Shown: positions 33,901 through 44,707, numbered from the stretch's first letter. The stretch is DNA of 64,000 nucleotides from Heliocidaris tuberculata (GCA_025618425.1 CM046847.1:7367033-7431032), one strand, 5' to 3'. Program-made: numbers and translations. Notes: generated from the letters alone by a model not told the origin.

Positions 33901-36900
33901 CATTTAGACCAACCTCCGAAATTCTTTGTCAATTAATTTTTTTTGTTGAAACCACTTTTATTCCAGAATTTTGCTTTCCGTTTGGTATGAATCTCTCTTA
34001 ATAAATTATTGTAGAATATGAGAAATCATGGATCGAACATCACATTCCTAAAATTGTTTTAAATGAGCACGAAATATGGTCAACCATTATTACAACTTAG
34101 GTATATATAACCTCGTACACTGGATGAGTGGTCAAGGTTAGCCTGGAAAGGCTCTTTGAAATTAAAGAGTAAAAAAAAAATGCTGATGCTACTCGTACTA
34201 GCATCAGCTTCTTTTTTTTTTGGAAGTGTATACTGCCACACGCGTGTGGCTGTATCCCCAGCCCCGTCGGAGGAAACAGCCATGCTCGTCAATACTGTGT
34301 GTGTGTGTGTGACAGTATGGTTTATTCCATCAAGACGCGCACATATTTAATACGAGAAATATGGTCAGCTACCAACTCGCCTTTGTGGTGTGATTGATAT
34401 GATGCTGGTCTGCAGATCATGAGGTAAGAGGTAAGAGGTACCCAGTTCAATTCCCACAGCGGACAAGACAAAAAAGGTTAGTATACTATTAATACATGGT
34501 TGGGAGTGCGCTAGTGCGATCTGGCAACACAAATGTTTTTATCGCGGTGTACTAACACACGAGACGTAGCCGAGTAAGTTAGACACCACGATAAAAACCT
34601 GCGTGTTGCTGGATCGCACTAACGCACGAACTCACAACCATGTATTAACCCTTTCAAGACAATTGTCCACATTTTGTGGTTTGGCTCAATAACTTTTGAT
34701 TCAGAGCTCTAGAAAATATACCAGATGCATGAGTAGAAAGAGCAAAAATTTCTGCACACACTAATGTATTTTTGTTTCATGACCATATTGCGTTTGATGC
34801 CAGGAATTTTTAAAACAAGAATAAGCTTTAAAATCCTTAAATTGGCAACATATTGAGATGTCAAAATCATTGTTTTATCATCAAAATTGGCAGTTTTTTC
34901 AACTTTTTGACAACATCTCTAACCATGTATATTGTTTTCAAAGACATTACACCGTATTAGAACCATGTAGCACTTAAAGATAAATATTACTGTTGCCAAT
35001 TTGAAGAACAGAATGTGATCAATTTAGTCCTTAAATAATTCCTGTCCTGAAAGGGTTAATAGTTTTATAAAACGGGTCTACAATTTTAGTGTTTTCTTAC
35101 AATCTTAGTGTTTGATCCGGGATTAGCCGTGCGTTATCACTTTTTTTTTGCACGGTCACGTGATGTTATTTGACCAATCAGGATGGCTACATTCTTGAAC
35201 CCGTTTTATAATAAATACTTACAAATCTTAATCCAACTTGACTGACGACTAACAGTTAACTATGATGAATTGAGAGTGGAAGAGATGAAGGAGAAGGGAA
35301 TGGAAAGAGAGAGTACATGTAGAGTGAAATATTCCTTTTTGATTTACATGTAGCATGCACATACGGTACATACTATGAGTATTGCCATAGATAGACATGT
35401 GTTGCTGTATCCTCCGACGGGGCTGTGGATACAGCCACACGTGTGCGTCTCTACCTTACAGCCACACGCGTGTAGCGGTATACACAGCCTTTTTTTTTTA
35501 ACTCTTCCTCTTCAAAGAGCCTTTCCAGGCTAGTCCCAGGCACTCCATCGGGGTCTTCCGCTAGGGGTCGGGCTAACTCGGCACTAGGGCGAACTCGGCA
35601 CTGCGCGGTGACTATGTTTCGAGAGTTGAAGTCCGCGCTACGCACCGTACCCTTTTTTAGCCTTAAATTTCATGTTTTGCATAATTTTACTTCTTGAAAT
35701 TGTCAACATTACTTCTTTGCTATCATTTTACACATTGATATCAAATAATTTGAATTTAAGTGTTTTGAAATGTGTAATTAAATGCGAAATTCAACACAAG
35801 TGTTTGCGATCACTTTAACCCTTTCAGGACAGGGATTATTTAAGGGCTAAATTGATCACATTTTGTTCTTCAAATTGGCAACAAGAATATTTTTCTTTTA
35901 ATGCTACATGGTTCAAATAAGGTGTAATGTCTTTGAAAACAATAAACATGGTTAGAAATTTGTTGAATAGATGAAAGATATTGCCAATTTTGATGAAAAA
36001 CAATGATTTTAAACCTCTCAATGTGTTGCCAATTTAAAGATCTCAAAGCTTATTCTTGTTTTTAAAATTCCTGGCATCAAACGCAATATGGTCATGCAAT
36101 AAAAATGGACATAGTGTGTGCAGAAATTTTTGCTCTTTCTACTCGTGCATCTGGTATATTTTTTAGAGCTCTGGATCAAAAGTTATTGAGCCAAACCACA
36201 AAATGTGGTCAATTGTCTCGAAAGGGTTAACTCTCTGGGCTCACTCCGCGGCGATTTTCCGCCAAGGCCGAGTTCGCCCTAGTGCCGAGTTAGCCCGCAT
36301 CCCTTTCGCTATGACCTAAGTACGTACTTTACCTATGGCTGGGACCTAACTTAGTAAGTTAGTTCCCCACTACTGTAAACGTGGAAATTTCGCGGTGTGG
36401 AACTTTTCGCGCATTTCGCACGGCATGAAATTTGCGCGAAAATAAAAACATGAAAATTTTTTATGTATTCACTATTCTTTTGCCCATGAGCATGATGAGT
36501 CTAGCGTGCGTGGGCGAAATTAAAACACACGTGAAATTCACCTTACTTGGTTGAGCGCACTTATCCAATGAACAAGGTTATAATATAACCTTGTCCTTCC
36601 AAACCAATATGGTAATGGTGAAAACACATAAGGGCAGCCCTCTACTGCTATACTACTGCCAGCCACAGTAAACAAATGCAGGTATCCTCTCTCCACAGAG
36701 AGAGGGCAGCAGTACAGAAGGATCAATCAGTCTCAACAGAAAAATAGAATGAACACAAAGTTTAATGCTTAAAATTCCTCATTCCCTGAATCAGTGGTTT
36801 AGCTGGTCACCAAACAAGAGGGACTTTCACAGACATCTTGCTGGTAAGTAATATTCTGAGTTTCACTCTTTTGATCTGATACTTTGGCTGGATATATTAC

Positions 36901-38284
36901 AGCAGGTTGCAGCTGCATAGTTTCAAGTGGGGCTGAGTGGTTCAGACACACGAGTGGTTGAGCGCGAAATATTAATTGCGTAAAAATTTCCACTTTTACA
37001 GTATTAAATAAATGGCACAAGCGCAACACGTTCAATCCAATACACAGCACGCCACAGCCACAGGCCACATTGAAACTTAAAGGCCCTGTCACACCTTTCC
37101 GGGCAAGCCTTGCGTGTGACTTGCGGGGAACAATTTTTGCTACCCGGAGGTCTCCGCAGATGGCCCGCACCTGACAGTACCTAGCACGTATCTCGCCCGT
37201 AGTTGCCCGGAGGTGCGCACGCAAGTCCGATTTACCCGCAGCCAAGTTTTGAGCATGCCCAAAACTTGTTCCGGGTGAGTCGCGGGGGATTGCCCGCAGA
37301 GGTCCACGTAGAACACCAGTAGGAGGCCCGTAGCGGCCGCAAGTCACAGGCAGTTAACCCGCTTGAAGTACGTAGGTTGCCCGTGGATCTGTGGCTATGC
37401 GCTGGAAACGCGTGTCATCTGCGGGCATTCTGCGAGCATAATACGGGTGTTTTACTGGCAAGGAACGGTGTCGATACTGCTAACATCCGTGTAGCTGGTC
37501 AGTTCTGCGGGCGTGGAGCGAGCTATACGAGCAAATTGCGTGCATGTCGAGGGTCACTTACTGCCTTTCTGCTGGTTAGTTGAGGGTTGCCTGCGGCCAA
37601 GTTAATGACGTTCTGCCGACGGGGCATCTTTATTCCAACTGAAGAAAACGAGAAATAGACTAATGGTCTCTCCATCCACTCGACCAGTATTACCCAGGCT
37701 CGCACCTCGCAGGCAACTTCCGCGCAGGTAACACGCAGTTGTGACACAGGTACCTCGTAGCGCCCGTATGTCGCCCGTAACTAACACGGATCGGTTTCGA
37801 AGCCCTCACGCGCTACCCACGCGCCTGACACGCAGGTCACACGGAATACACGCAAGTGGAACGTAAGTAGCACGCGTCCAGCAAGTAAGACGCACGCGAA
37901 ATCCTTGTCCGCCCTCAGAAACTTTTCTGCGTGCTGGAAAATCCATACACGCAACAAGCCCGCGTAGCTTGCCCGGAAAGATGTGACAGGGCCTTAACCA
38001 TGTTAACCGGTAACAGTGTACACACGCAATGCAAAGCCAAATTAGTATTGCATGCCAATGGCAATTCTGTCATGCCGCCCTGTAAACATTCACTTGATCA
38101 AAATAATTCTCACTGATCAGCTCGGTCAATTTAGCTCTAATACATCGCACTGATACTACAAAGGCAATTCAATGATTTTCATGAAAGTATAAGAAACTCA
38201 AAAACTTATGCTACACGAAAGATATATCATTTTCTCTTGATTTACCTTGATCAAAGGCGAAACGGCAACAGGAGTGGGGGCCAT
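30937..38284 (-). CDS. ATP5ME: ATP synthase membrane subunit e, four exons
   Basis: Four minus-strand exons, in order 38284-38246, 33631-33577, 32669-32577 and 30962-30937 (TAG), all with GT-AG introns and matching phases, give 70 residues; vertebrate subunit e is about 69-71. The N-terminus MAPTPVAVSPLIK, the next exon FARYSALLVGIAYGS, the lysine- and glutamate-rich helix EKKEAYILEMKAKAKEAEEK and the end GSIFD match the family closely. Subunit e sits in the inner mitochondrial membrane in the peripheral part of the F1Fo ATP synthase; with subunit g it supports dimerisation and cristae shape. The single membrane helix is in exon 2 and carries the family's GxxxG-type dimer motif only as LLVGIAYGS (G-x-x-x-G). 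Each exon is too short to stand out as an open frame. A candidate poly-A signal on this strand (AATAAA) is at 30393-30398. Confidence 0.92.
31100..31266. mobile_element. foldback element related to the core-sharing hairpin family
   Basis: The left side has ACCCATTGCATAAAACATGC and the right side has AAGTTTTATGCAACGGGCCC. The centre reads CTTCTGATTGGCTGAAAATA, similar to the core of the hairpin MITEs at 15481-19843. The arms belong to a third sequence class. It lies in the last ATP5ME intron. Confidence 0.6.
31685..32109. mobile_element. 425-bp MITE with AGCCCACTGCACACTAT ends
   Basis: The left end AAGCCCACTGCACACTATAA and the right end ATAGTGTGCGGTGGGCTTTA are inverted copies. Next to them CAGTCTGCGATCTGATTT pairs imperfectly with AAATCGGATCGCAGTCGATC. 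It is intronic in ATP5ME and has no open frame. Confidence 0.75.
32828..33199. mobile_element. pogo/Tc1-like MITE with CAGTGGAACCTCG ends, containing another repeat
   Basis: The left end is CAGTGGAACCTCGTTACA and the right end TTATAATGAGGATCCACTG, each with TA outside (32826-32827, 33200-33201). CAGTGGA...CTCGTTAT ends are typical of pogo/Tigger-like short elements in many animals. Nested inside at about 32990-33160 is the GACCTTTAATATGCTTTCAT repeat also seen at 247-460 and 59910-60030. Confidence 0.7.
33577..33631 (-). CDS. ATP5ME: ATP5ME exon 2, membrane helix
   Basis: This exon encodes FARYSALLVGIAYGSRHN plus one base of the next codon. The acceptor is CTGCAACAAAG read in reverse (TTTGTTGCAG), and the donor is GTAAGT. 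RYSALLVGIAYG is the most diagnostic stretch of subunit e. The basic residues before and after the hydrophobic run fit a single inner-membrane helix. Confidence 0.92.
34491..34644. mobile_element. palindromic foldback element
   Basis: AATACATGGTTGGGAGTGCG and CGAACTCACAACCATGTATT are inverted, and the next inner words GTGCGATCTGGCAACAC and TGTTGCTGGATCGCAC also pair. The GTGCGATC word and overall style recall the palindrome at 26354. The TTAA MITE that follows inserted exactly at its right edge. Confidence 0.7.
34649..35055 (-). mobile_element. 407-bp MITE with TTAA target duplication, copy 2
   Basis: This is the reverse complement of the element at 25817, ending GTCCTGAAAGGG, with TTAA at 34645-34648 and 35056-35059. 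The length is the same as copy 1. Confidence 0.85.
35569..36297. repeat. inverted repeat split by a later MITE
   Basis: GGGCTAACTCGGCACTAGGG at about 35569 and CCCTAGTGCCGAGTTAGCCC at about 36278 are exact inverted words, with CGAACTCGGC/GCCGAGTTCG next to them. The TTAA MITE at 35819-36226 lies between, so this older foldback was enlarged by insertion. Confidence 0.7.
35819..36226 (+). mobile_element. 408-bp MITE with TTAA target duplication, copy 3
   Basis: It starts CCCTTTCAGGACAGGGATTA and ends TTGTCTCGAAAGGG, with TTAA at 35815-35818 and 36227-36230. Same orientation as copy 1. A fragment of the same family (AATTGGCAAGAATAATATTT, then GTGCTACATGGTTCTAATAA) is at about 46772-46885. Confidence 0.85.
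36373..37001. mobile_element. MITE with CTGTAAACGTGGAAATTT ends, flanked by TA
   Basis: The left end CTGTAAACGTGGAAATTTCG and the right end AAATTTCCACTTTTACAG are inverted copies, with TA at 36371-36372 and 37002-37003. GCGCGAAA words are subterminal on both sides. Ends of this kind are widespread in marine invertebrate genomes. No coding frame is supported. Confidence 0.65.
37078..37997. mobile_element. 920-bp GC-rich inverted-repeat element
   Basis: The left end TTAAAGGCCCTGTCACACCT, then TTCCGGGCAAGC, and the right end GCTTGCCCGGAAAG, then ATGTGACAGGGCCTTAA, are inverted copies. The interior is much richer in GC than its surroundings, with repeated CCCGCAG, CCCGTA and CACGCAAG words. Frames of up to 182 codons inside are products of the composition and show no family. 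It lies in the first ATP5ME intron. Confidence 0.8.
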
Positions 38285-38480
38285 CTTGACTGTAATAAGG
38301 ATCTGAGACAACTCGACCTGTACAACTGACGAAAAATTAATTGACACAATAAAGTCGTCCCAAAATGTGTACAGTCGGCCCATATCTTGGTCACAAAAAT
38401 GTACACGGAGTCGCGAAAAACTTTGGACAACTCCCTACCTCCTCCCTCCCCCCGCCTGCCCTTCATACAGTGAAACTCCA
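38246..38480 (-). promoter_or_regulatory. ATP5ME first exon and probable promoter
   Basis: The ATG is at 38284-38282 with CAAG before it. Transcription must start to the right of this, probably within about 200 bp, because sequence beyond 38500 is AT-rich repeat. No TATA box at a convincing distance is seen. The placement is inferred from the start codon only. Confidence 0.35.
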
Positions 38481-38919
38481 CATCTTGTTTTTAAAAATGA
38501 AAAACAACAACACTAAGTTGTCTCTTGAGGATTCTAATTAATCTTCCCCGACTTGGCATTTTCATTTCAGGCCGCACCTCTGGTAATTAGATCCAGTATA
38601 AATTTTCGTTGATTCCCCCTCGTACCAAGATGCTGTCATTGTTGGAAAAAAATCATATAAAATCTGTGGTGTATAATTATTTGAACACCTTCTTTTTTTT
38701 CTTCATGTACCTCAATAAAAGAGGGATAATTACTGCAGATCAGCCCCATGAGAGAGAGAGAGCAGGAGTTGGTCCCATGCTGTTGGACTTTATGGGTACC
38801 TTATTAGCAGCACAAGAAACCTTATAACCACTATACACATGATACGTGTACATAGCTCAGACCAGGTTTGTGTTGTTGTTGTTGATTAGTGTTTTATGGC
38901 AATCAGTCAATTTTGACTA

Positions 38920-39066
38920 TTATCACCAACTATATATATATATATTTTTTTAAACAAAAATTTAATCATTTAAATAATACAATTGACTTCTCTCTTCTTT
39001 TTTTTGGTATTTTTTCTAAAAGTTATTATATTTTATATATTTATATATATATATATATATATATAC
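38920..39066. repeat. AT microsatellites
   Basis: Short (TA)n runs at about 38931-38944 and 39041-39065 in AT-rich intergenic DNA. Confidence 0.8.
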
Positions 39067-39268
39067 AACCTATATCTGACTGAGGATGCGCGCGCTATAA
39101 CTATAACTATTTCAATTATTTGCATGATACCTTATCATTTATTGTTCTCCTGAAGAAGACGCCAGGGAGCGTCGAAAATTTGAGTAGAAAAATAAAATTG
39201 GCCACAATGCATTACAAACGCTTTTAGCAGTTTTCTTTGAATTTGTTTGAGCCGATACGTGAAACCTT

Positions 39269-39527
<259 letters not shown>

Positions 39528-39603
39528 TTTAAAGATAAAATAGTATCATGCCAGGTTACCGAGTCCTGTCGGTTCTAAATTGGCACCGTCCTGACAAACC
39601 TGC

Positions 39604-40310
39604 TACACTCTAAAAAAGGATTGGTCAGAATGACCAAAATATGGGTCAATTCCAACCAAAGCTATTGGTGAATATGTGTCCGACCGACATATTGGTTAGA
39701 ATAACCAATCCAAGTTTGGTCGTCTTTTTCAACCAATAATATTGGTTATAATTCTAACCAATCTCCCAGTGGTTATTCCAACCAATACAATGGTTGTGCT
39801 CATTTCTTAACCAATTTTTCTTGGTCATTATATAACAATAATGTTTGGTCATTAATTTGGTTATTTTTTCTTTCCAACCAATAAGATTGGTTATAATTCT
39901 AACCATTCTCCAGGTGGTTATTCCAACCAATACATTGGTTGTGTTCATTTCTTAACCATTTTTTCTTGGTCAATATATAACCAATTATGTTTGGTCATTA
40001 ATTTGGTTATTTTTTCTTTCCAACCAATAAGATTGGTTATAATTCTAACCATTCTCCCGGTGGTTATTCCAACCAATACAACGGTTGGTTTCATTTCCTA
40101 ACCAATTTTTCTTGGTCAATATATAACCAATTATGTTTGGTCATTAATCTGGTTTAGCACCAATAAAGTAACCAAAGTGCAGTGGTTATGATAGCATGTT
40201 AACCAATCATCTTTGGTCAATAATTTGTTTCAGTAACCAAAATTCATTGGTCATTATAGCATGTTCACCAACCATTTTTATACCATGTCACAAAATTGGT
40301 TATATATCAA
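39604..40310 (+). mobile_element. TTGGT/ACCAA-rich element with 145-bp tandem units
   Basis: It starts TACACTCTAAAAAAGGATTG, the same end as the elements at 43828 and (inverted) 45830. The body alternates TTGGT and ACCAA every 10-20 bp. Three tandem units beginning CAACCAATAA[GT]ATTGGTTA start near 39730, 39875 and 40021, then decay to the right. No matching right end is found, so this copy is truncated. No open frame. Confidence 0.7.
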
Positions 40311-40802
40311 ACTACTAGTATATCATTTGGTTCAGTTAGTATTTCTTACACATGTTAAACAAGAGAGCATTCTTAGTATATATTGACTGCACGATACACA
40401 TACATGTTCACTTCAAAATGGCATTTATTAACTCAGAAAAAGCACTGACAGGCACTTGCATGGTTTAAACTTTGCACAGATCAGGAATCTTTTCCACCAG
40501 AATCAAAGTGAAATGGAATGCAATAATAATTATTACATTAATTCATAAGATTTTTATGCATTGCATAAAATGTAATTTGACAAAAATTGCCACTAAACAA
40601 ACACTGCCTAGACTGACAATGTTTAATGTGTTGTACATGTACATAGACTCACAAACAACCAGAAAACACAATGCCTCTGGCACACACCTTTGGGGGCACA
40701 AGAAGAAAATTCATGCCTTTTCCAAAATGCTATCAATAAACTCACATACATGTAGTTGAAAACTGTTCACCTAACATTATGAATCCAGTATCCATACATA
40801 AC
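40311..40802. other. AT-rich intergenic DNA
   Basis: I see no exon, palindrome or known repeat in this stretch beyond scattered TACATGTACAT words. Confidence 0.4.
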
Positions 40803-41375
40803 AGTATGAATGCAGTACATAGAAGGCCAATACCACGCATTTGTATCATACATGTGTATATATACTTATATTAAGATCAGAATTCTTCAGGTCACCAAAT
40901 TATGGCATTTCAATCTTAACACTTTCAGTACCAAGTTTACCAACACAATGAGAAATCCAATATACTGTACTTAAAACATATCCACATGTTCATGGTAATG
41001 AGAAGGCTAACCTACTAACAGTTATCACCCACCCAGAATGCCTCCAGCTTCACTATCACAGATGGCATCCTTCAACGGGTGCCATTCTTAGTATGAATGC
41101 AGTATTAATACATACAAGGCTAGTACAAGGCATTTGCATCATACATGTACATTGTATATACACTTGTATCAAGATCAGCATTCTTAAGGTCACCGAATTG
41201 TGACATTTCAATCTTAACACTTTCAGTACCAACACAATGAGAAATTCAATATACTTACAACATATCCACATGTCCATGGTAATGAGTAGGCTAACCTACT
41301 AACAGTTATAACCCACCCAGAATGACTCCAAATTCACTATCACAGATGGCATCCTTCAACGAGTGCCATTCTTAC
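40803..41375 (+). repeat. two-copy tandem duplication, 287-bp unit
   Basis: Unit 1 is 40803-41089 and unit 2 is 41090-41375. Both begin AGTATGAATGCAGTA and end CCTTCAACG[GA]GTGCCATTCTTA. They match along their whole length with scattered substitutions and a few short indels (for example a ten-base AGTTTACCAA segment in unit 1 only). The pair lies about 0.8 kb downstream of the SAMD3-like stop codon, possibly in its 3' untranslated region. Confidence 0.85.
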
Positions 41376-42182
41376 CTCACTGGATTAGATATTTGCAGTC
41401 ACGGAACTAACCAGAACAGGAAAAAATAATTTCATATTTGTGACTTTACTGAACTTCAGCAACATTTAACCCACAGCAGTGCAGTGTCTGTTTTTAGTGA
41501 CACTTTCAAAGTACAATGCATATTCTGATCCAGAATGCTCCGGAATTACACATTATTATACATAACAGGAAGAACTAAAAATCACATAAAATGTTTAGCC
41601 TATTCCTGATGCAGTGCATTGTACAGTTTACAAATAAGAGCAATTTGATTGTAACAGCTCTATAAATTCACAACACAGCGTAAAATACATAATCGCTATT
41701 TTCATGAGCAAATAAGCAATATTTGAGTTAGATTTTGCAACTTTCTTTAACATCAGTTCATATTATATACATTTTTTTTCAAACTCTGTAGGAATAGAAA
41801 ATTAGAATAAGTGTAGACAATCTTAGGAGGAGAAGCTGATTTATTTAGACCACCATAAAACTAGACACAAGACAAAAAGTCAATAGTCTGAAAATTGTTT
41901 TATCTTTTATCTTATTTTAATTGCCAAAGCAATCAGAAATAGAGTACCACATTGGCTCACATCGCGCACTTTTGTCTTGAATGCTGGTCATTTGCGCATT
42001 TCAAACCAATCATAAGTACGGCTTTAAAATTTGTTATGACAATTAACACAGTGAAGAAGATCAAAACATCATGAATAAAAAAAACAAAAAAAATCAAAGG
42101 AAAGAATTTTTCTAGGTTACTCTGTTGGGTAATAGGACTGTCAAACTGATAAGCTTGGGCCCAACTTACAATAACTGCAACA

Positions 42183-42533
42183 TCACACTATATGATATGA
42201 AGTTCCTTTAAAAAAGTGCATAAGTTCCTTGATGCGGCTTGTAGTGATGTCAAATGGTGTTGTTATTTCATACATGCCCTTCTGTAGCAGGGTCCATGCA
42301 TCTCTGGTTTCCGACGGATATTCCACATTCAAAACAAAAAAAGTTTTGAAGCAAGTGTCTACTGCTTTTGTCAGGTCTCCCAGCTGATATATTGTGTCAT
42401 TATACAAGCAGTAGAATTCTGTAGCTGCTAGAATGCTTGGGCCAATCACCAACACTTGCGGCTGCCTCGTGATGCCTCGCTGCTGGCACTCATGATTCCT
42501 GGCTGCAATGTACGTTGCAAGGTTTGTTCCAGG
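42183..42533 (-). CDS. SAMD3-like last exon
   Basis: 116 codons are open from the acceptor at 42534-42535 to TAG. Recognisable features are a beta-alpha pattern PQVLVIGPSI, TEFYCLYND, TCFKTFFVLNVEYPS and WTLLQKGMYEI. I know this arrangement from the C-terminus of SAMD3-like and related uncharacterised proteins. Its function is unknown. This exon shows no defect. Confidence 0.55.
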   Translation of the reverse strand, partial: PGTNLATYIAARNHECQQRGITRQPQVLVIGPSILAATEFYCLYNDTIYQLGDLTKAVDTCFKTFFVLNVEYPSETRDAWTLLQKGMYEITTPFDITTSRIKELMHFFKGTSYHIV

Positions 42534-43125
42534 CTGTTGATCATTTCAAAATAAAAGGGAAGCCTACATTGATATTTGTGAAATTTTAACCAACTTTTGA
42601 CACTGAATTGAAGAAAAGAATTCTAACGACTCTGATGAATAAGAAAAAACATGGTAATAAAATAGGGGGAATGAAAAGATCAGGTATAACAGCTGAAGTA
42701 TCTGAGCTAAAGACAAAATGCAGATTGTACTACAGACATAACATACATGTATACACCTGTATATGTCCATCGTGTAGACAAAAGTTTTCTTTTGATAAAT
42801 TCAAAAAGACAAAGGTGTGAAACTTGTCAAGATCTTCGTCTGGTGTAGGAAAGCTGATGAAATGAATAAAAGCAGATGATGTTCTTTATTACTGCTGTGA
42901 ACTAAAAGATCAATCCCCAAACCTAAACAAATACTGTTTTATGACCCATCGAGTATATGTAACTTGAGAAGACATAGATGTGAACAAAAGTAAGTAACCA
43001 TACTTCTGCTAACATGCTTATTCCATGTTTTGAATCTGATCAATGACTTTTAGTCTTTTGAAATTTGGTTTCCTGTGAAAGTGACCCATGCAGATGAATG
43101 GATTAACTAGTAAAGCAGCTTGTAC

Positions 43126-43250
43126 CTTTTGTACGTCAATGAAAGACTTGCGTTTCTCAACCTTACTCGGCCTCCACTTGACTTTTCCGTTCACAAGCCG
43201 TGATGGGAAGAGGTCTGGTAACAAGTATGCACAGAGGTCAGCAACCTTAC
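43126..43250 (-). CDS. SAMD3-like middle exon
   Basis: 41 codons, VADLCAYLLPDLFPSRLVNG then KVKWRPSKVEKRKSFIDVQK, between TTTTTACAG and GTACAA. The LLPDLFP and KRKSFI words recur in SAMD3-like proteins just before the final domain. It joins exon 3 in phase 0. Confidence 0.55.
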
Positions 43251-43329
43251 CTGTAAAAACAAACATGCAACAAATGAATTCTTCCAGAATGTATTATCCA
43301 CATTGGCTAGATCATAACCCTTAACGAAT

Positions 43330-43361
<32 letters not shown>

Positions 43362-43478
43362 GAGCTCTGATGCTCTCCTCAACATTTTCTAAGATTGCAT
43401 GAAATTTCAAACTGCCGTTTTGGGCTATAAACAAAAAAAATGTGCATATTGAACATAAATTATACCATCTTGATCTAC

Positions 43479-43536
43479 AAACGTCAGTAATGAAAAAGAG
43501 AAGTTCCTCGAGAAAGAGACAGATCCCATCGGTCTA
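43479..43536. repeat. fragment of the long-hairpin family of 61269-62085
   Basis: ACGTCAGTAATGAAAAAGAG, then GACAGATCCCATCGGTCTA, is the same as the end of the right arm at about 62030-62085, with small differences (CCTCGAGAA for CTCCGAGGA). It lies in the SAMD3-like intron. Confidence 0.7.
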
Positions 43537-43827
43537 GGCAGAACTGACACAATTAAGGCAACCGAACAACAAGCATTTTAAATTCACTCTTCATCATTCT
43601 CTCGCAAGATACAATGCCAACGACAAAATCAACAAAGAAAAAAGTAGAATATAATTTTCCTTCATACATGAACTTAATTCAGCTCTTATGCTGAAAAGAG
43701 GGTTGGGCATGAAAGGCAGAACTCGGTCTCGGACGATAGTCACGCCACGGATCAACATGGCGTGATCCGGCTGGCTGTCACTCCCCGAAGCCGAGGGCAA
43801 GCACCGCAGATAGTAGGTCTAGAGCTA

Positions 43828-44025
43828 TACACTCTAAAAAAGGATTGGTCAAAATAACCAATGTGTTGGTGAATATGTGTGTCCGACCGAAAAATTGGTC
43901 AAAATCAACCAAAATTTTGGTACATTTTAACCAATAATTTGGTAATGTTGACCATCATATTGGTCAATCTTCACCAATGATTATTTTGATAAATTTTTTT
44001 GACCAATCCTTTTTCATAGGGCTGC
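43828..44025. mobile_element. short TTGGT-family element
   Basis: It begins TACACTCTAAAAAAGGATTG and ends GACCAATCCTTTTTCATAGG. The body again alternates ACCAA and TTGGT. The right end is diverged from the left. Confidence 0.6.
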
Positions 44026-44080
44026 ATACAAAGTCATCATAGACCATGCGCACATACGTTTTGATCGACACACACCATAG

Positions 44081-44122
<42 letters not shown>

Positions 44123-44707
44123 AACATGAACGCATATAGCGTTATTAAATCAGTTACTATATTGCACGTAGAAAAAGCACACGCGCAATGCAACTACATT
44201 AACACACAGCTTCACACACGTACACACATCCATCGCCACGTTCGAAATACCGGTACCCGGTACGGTCTAACAACCAACACAAACTGAATTTCAATCTAAC
44301 TTAGATCTAACGTTAGTAGCTACTTCAGACTTGCATGTATCCTAGCACAGCAATATTATCAGTCAAGCCAGTAGGCCAGCCAGGTCTTACTCCAGGATAC
44401 TTGATCCGTACTCAGGACAGGAGCAACGTCAGTCTAGTCAGGTGTGCGACAGCGCTAGCTAGCTGTGCCTGCAGTACCCATATACGGTGGTAGAGTCTAC
44501 TCGTACTCGGAAACTAGTTGGACGTTACTCGTCAGGTCTCACTCAGACACTCTCACCCTAGCTGTTAGTTTACTGTAACTGTTGTAAAGTTAGTCATCAT
44601 TCACAGTTCACCAGATCCAATTAAATAGTACAATCTTACCTTTAAAAGGTGTCAAGATACTTTTCAAGTCCCCATTCCAAGAGTTTTTCTTCGACGAAGT
44701 CGTCCAT

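Larger units (their letters stand above)
34133..35545. repeat. pair of inverted repeats about 150 bp long, 1.1 kb apart
   Basis: The left copy (about 34133-34285) contains AGCCTGGAAAGGCTCTTTGA, CCACACGCGTGTGGCTGTAT and CCCCGTCGGAGGA. The right copy (about 35408-35545) contains the same words in reverse order and orientation (TCCTCCGACGGGG, ATACAGCCACACG, TCAAAGAGCCTTTCCAGGCT). The region between holds a palindrome (34491-34644) and a TTAA MITE (34649-35055) that inserted later. Confidence 0.75.
42183..44707 (-). pseudogene. SAMD3-like gene with frameshifted SAM exon
   Basis: There are three minus-strand exons. Exon 1, 44707-44640, starts MDDFVEEKLLEWGLEKYLDT, the first two helices of a SAM domain, but then reads TTT TAA because a run has four T where three would give FK. 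Exon 2, 43250-43126, reads KVADLCAYLLPDLFPSRLVN and ends SFIDVQK. Exon 3, 42533-42183, begins PGTNLATYIAARNHE, contains FYCLYNDTIYQLGDL and NVEYPSETRDAWTLLQK, and ends with TAG. Exon 2 to 3 phases agree, and exon 1 would also agree if one T were removed. The C-terminal part resembles the last third of SAMD3-like proteins, which are expanded in fish and invertebrates and of unknown biochemical role. The rest of the SAM domain and the middle of the protein are not found here. The call is pseudogene or miscalled base; if the base is an error, it is a short SAMD3-like paralogue. Confidence 0.5.

Noticed and set aside
36799..37347. 182-codon open frame on the minus strand
   Set aside because: It spans part of the GC-rich inverted-repeat element and its boundary, has no recognisable family, and its composition explains the lack of stops.
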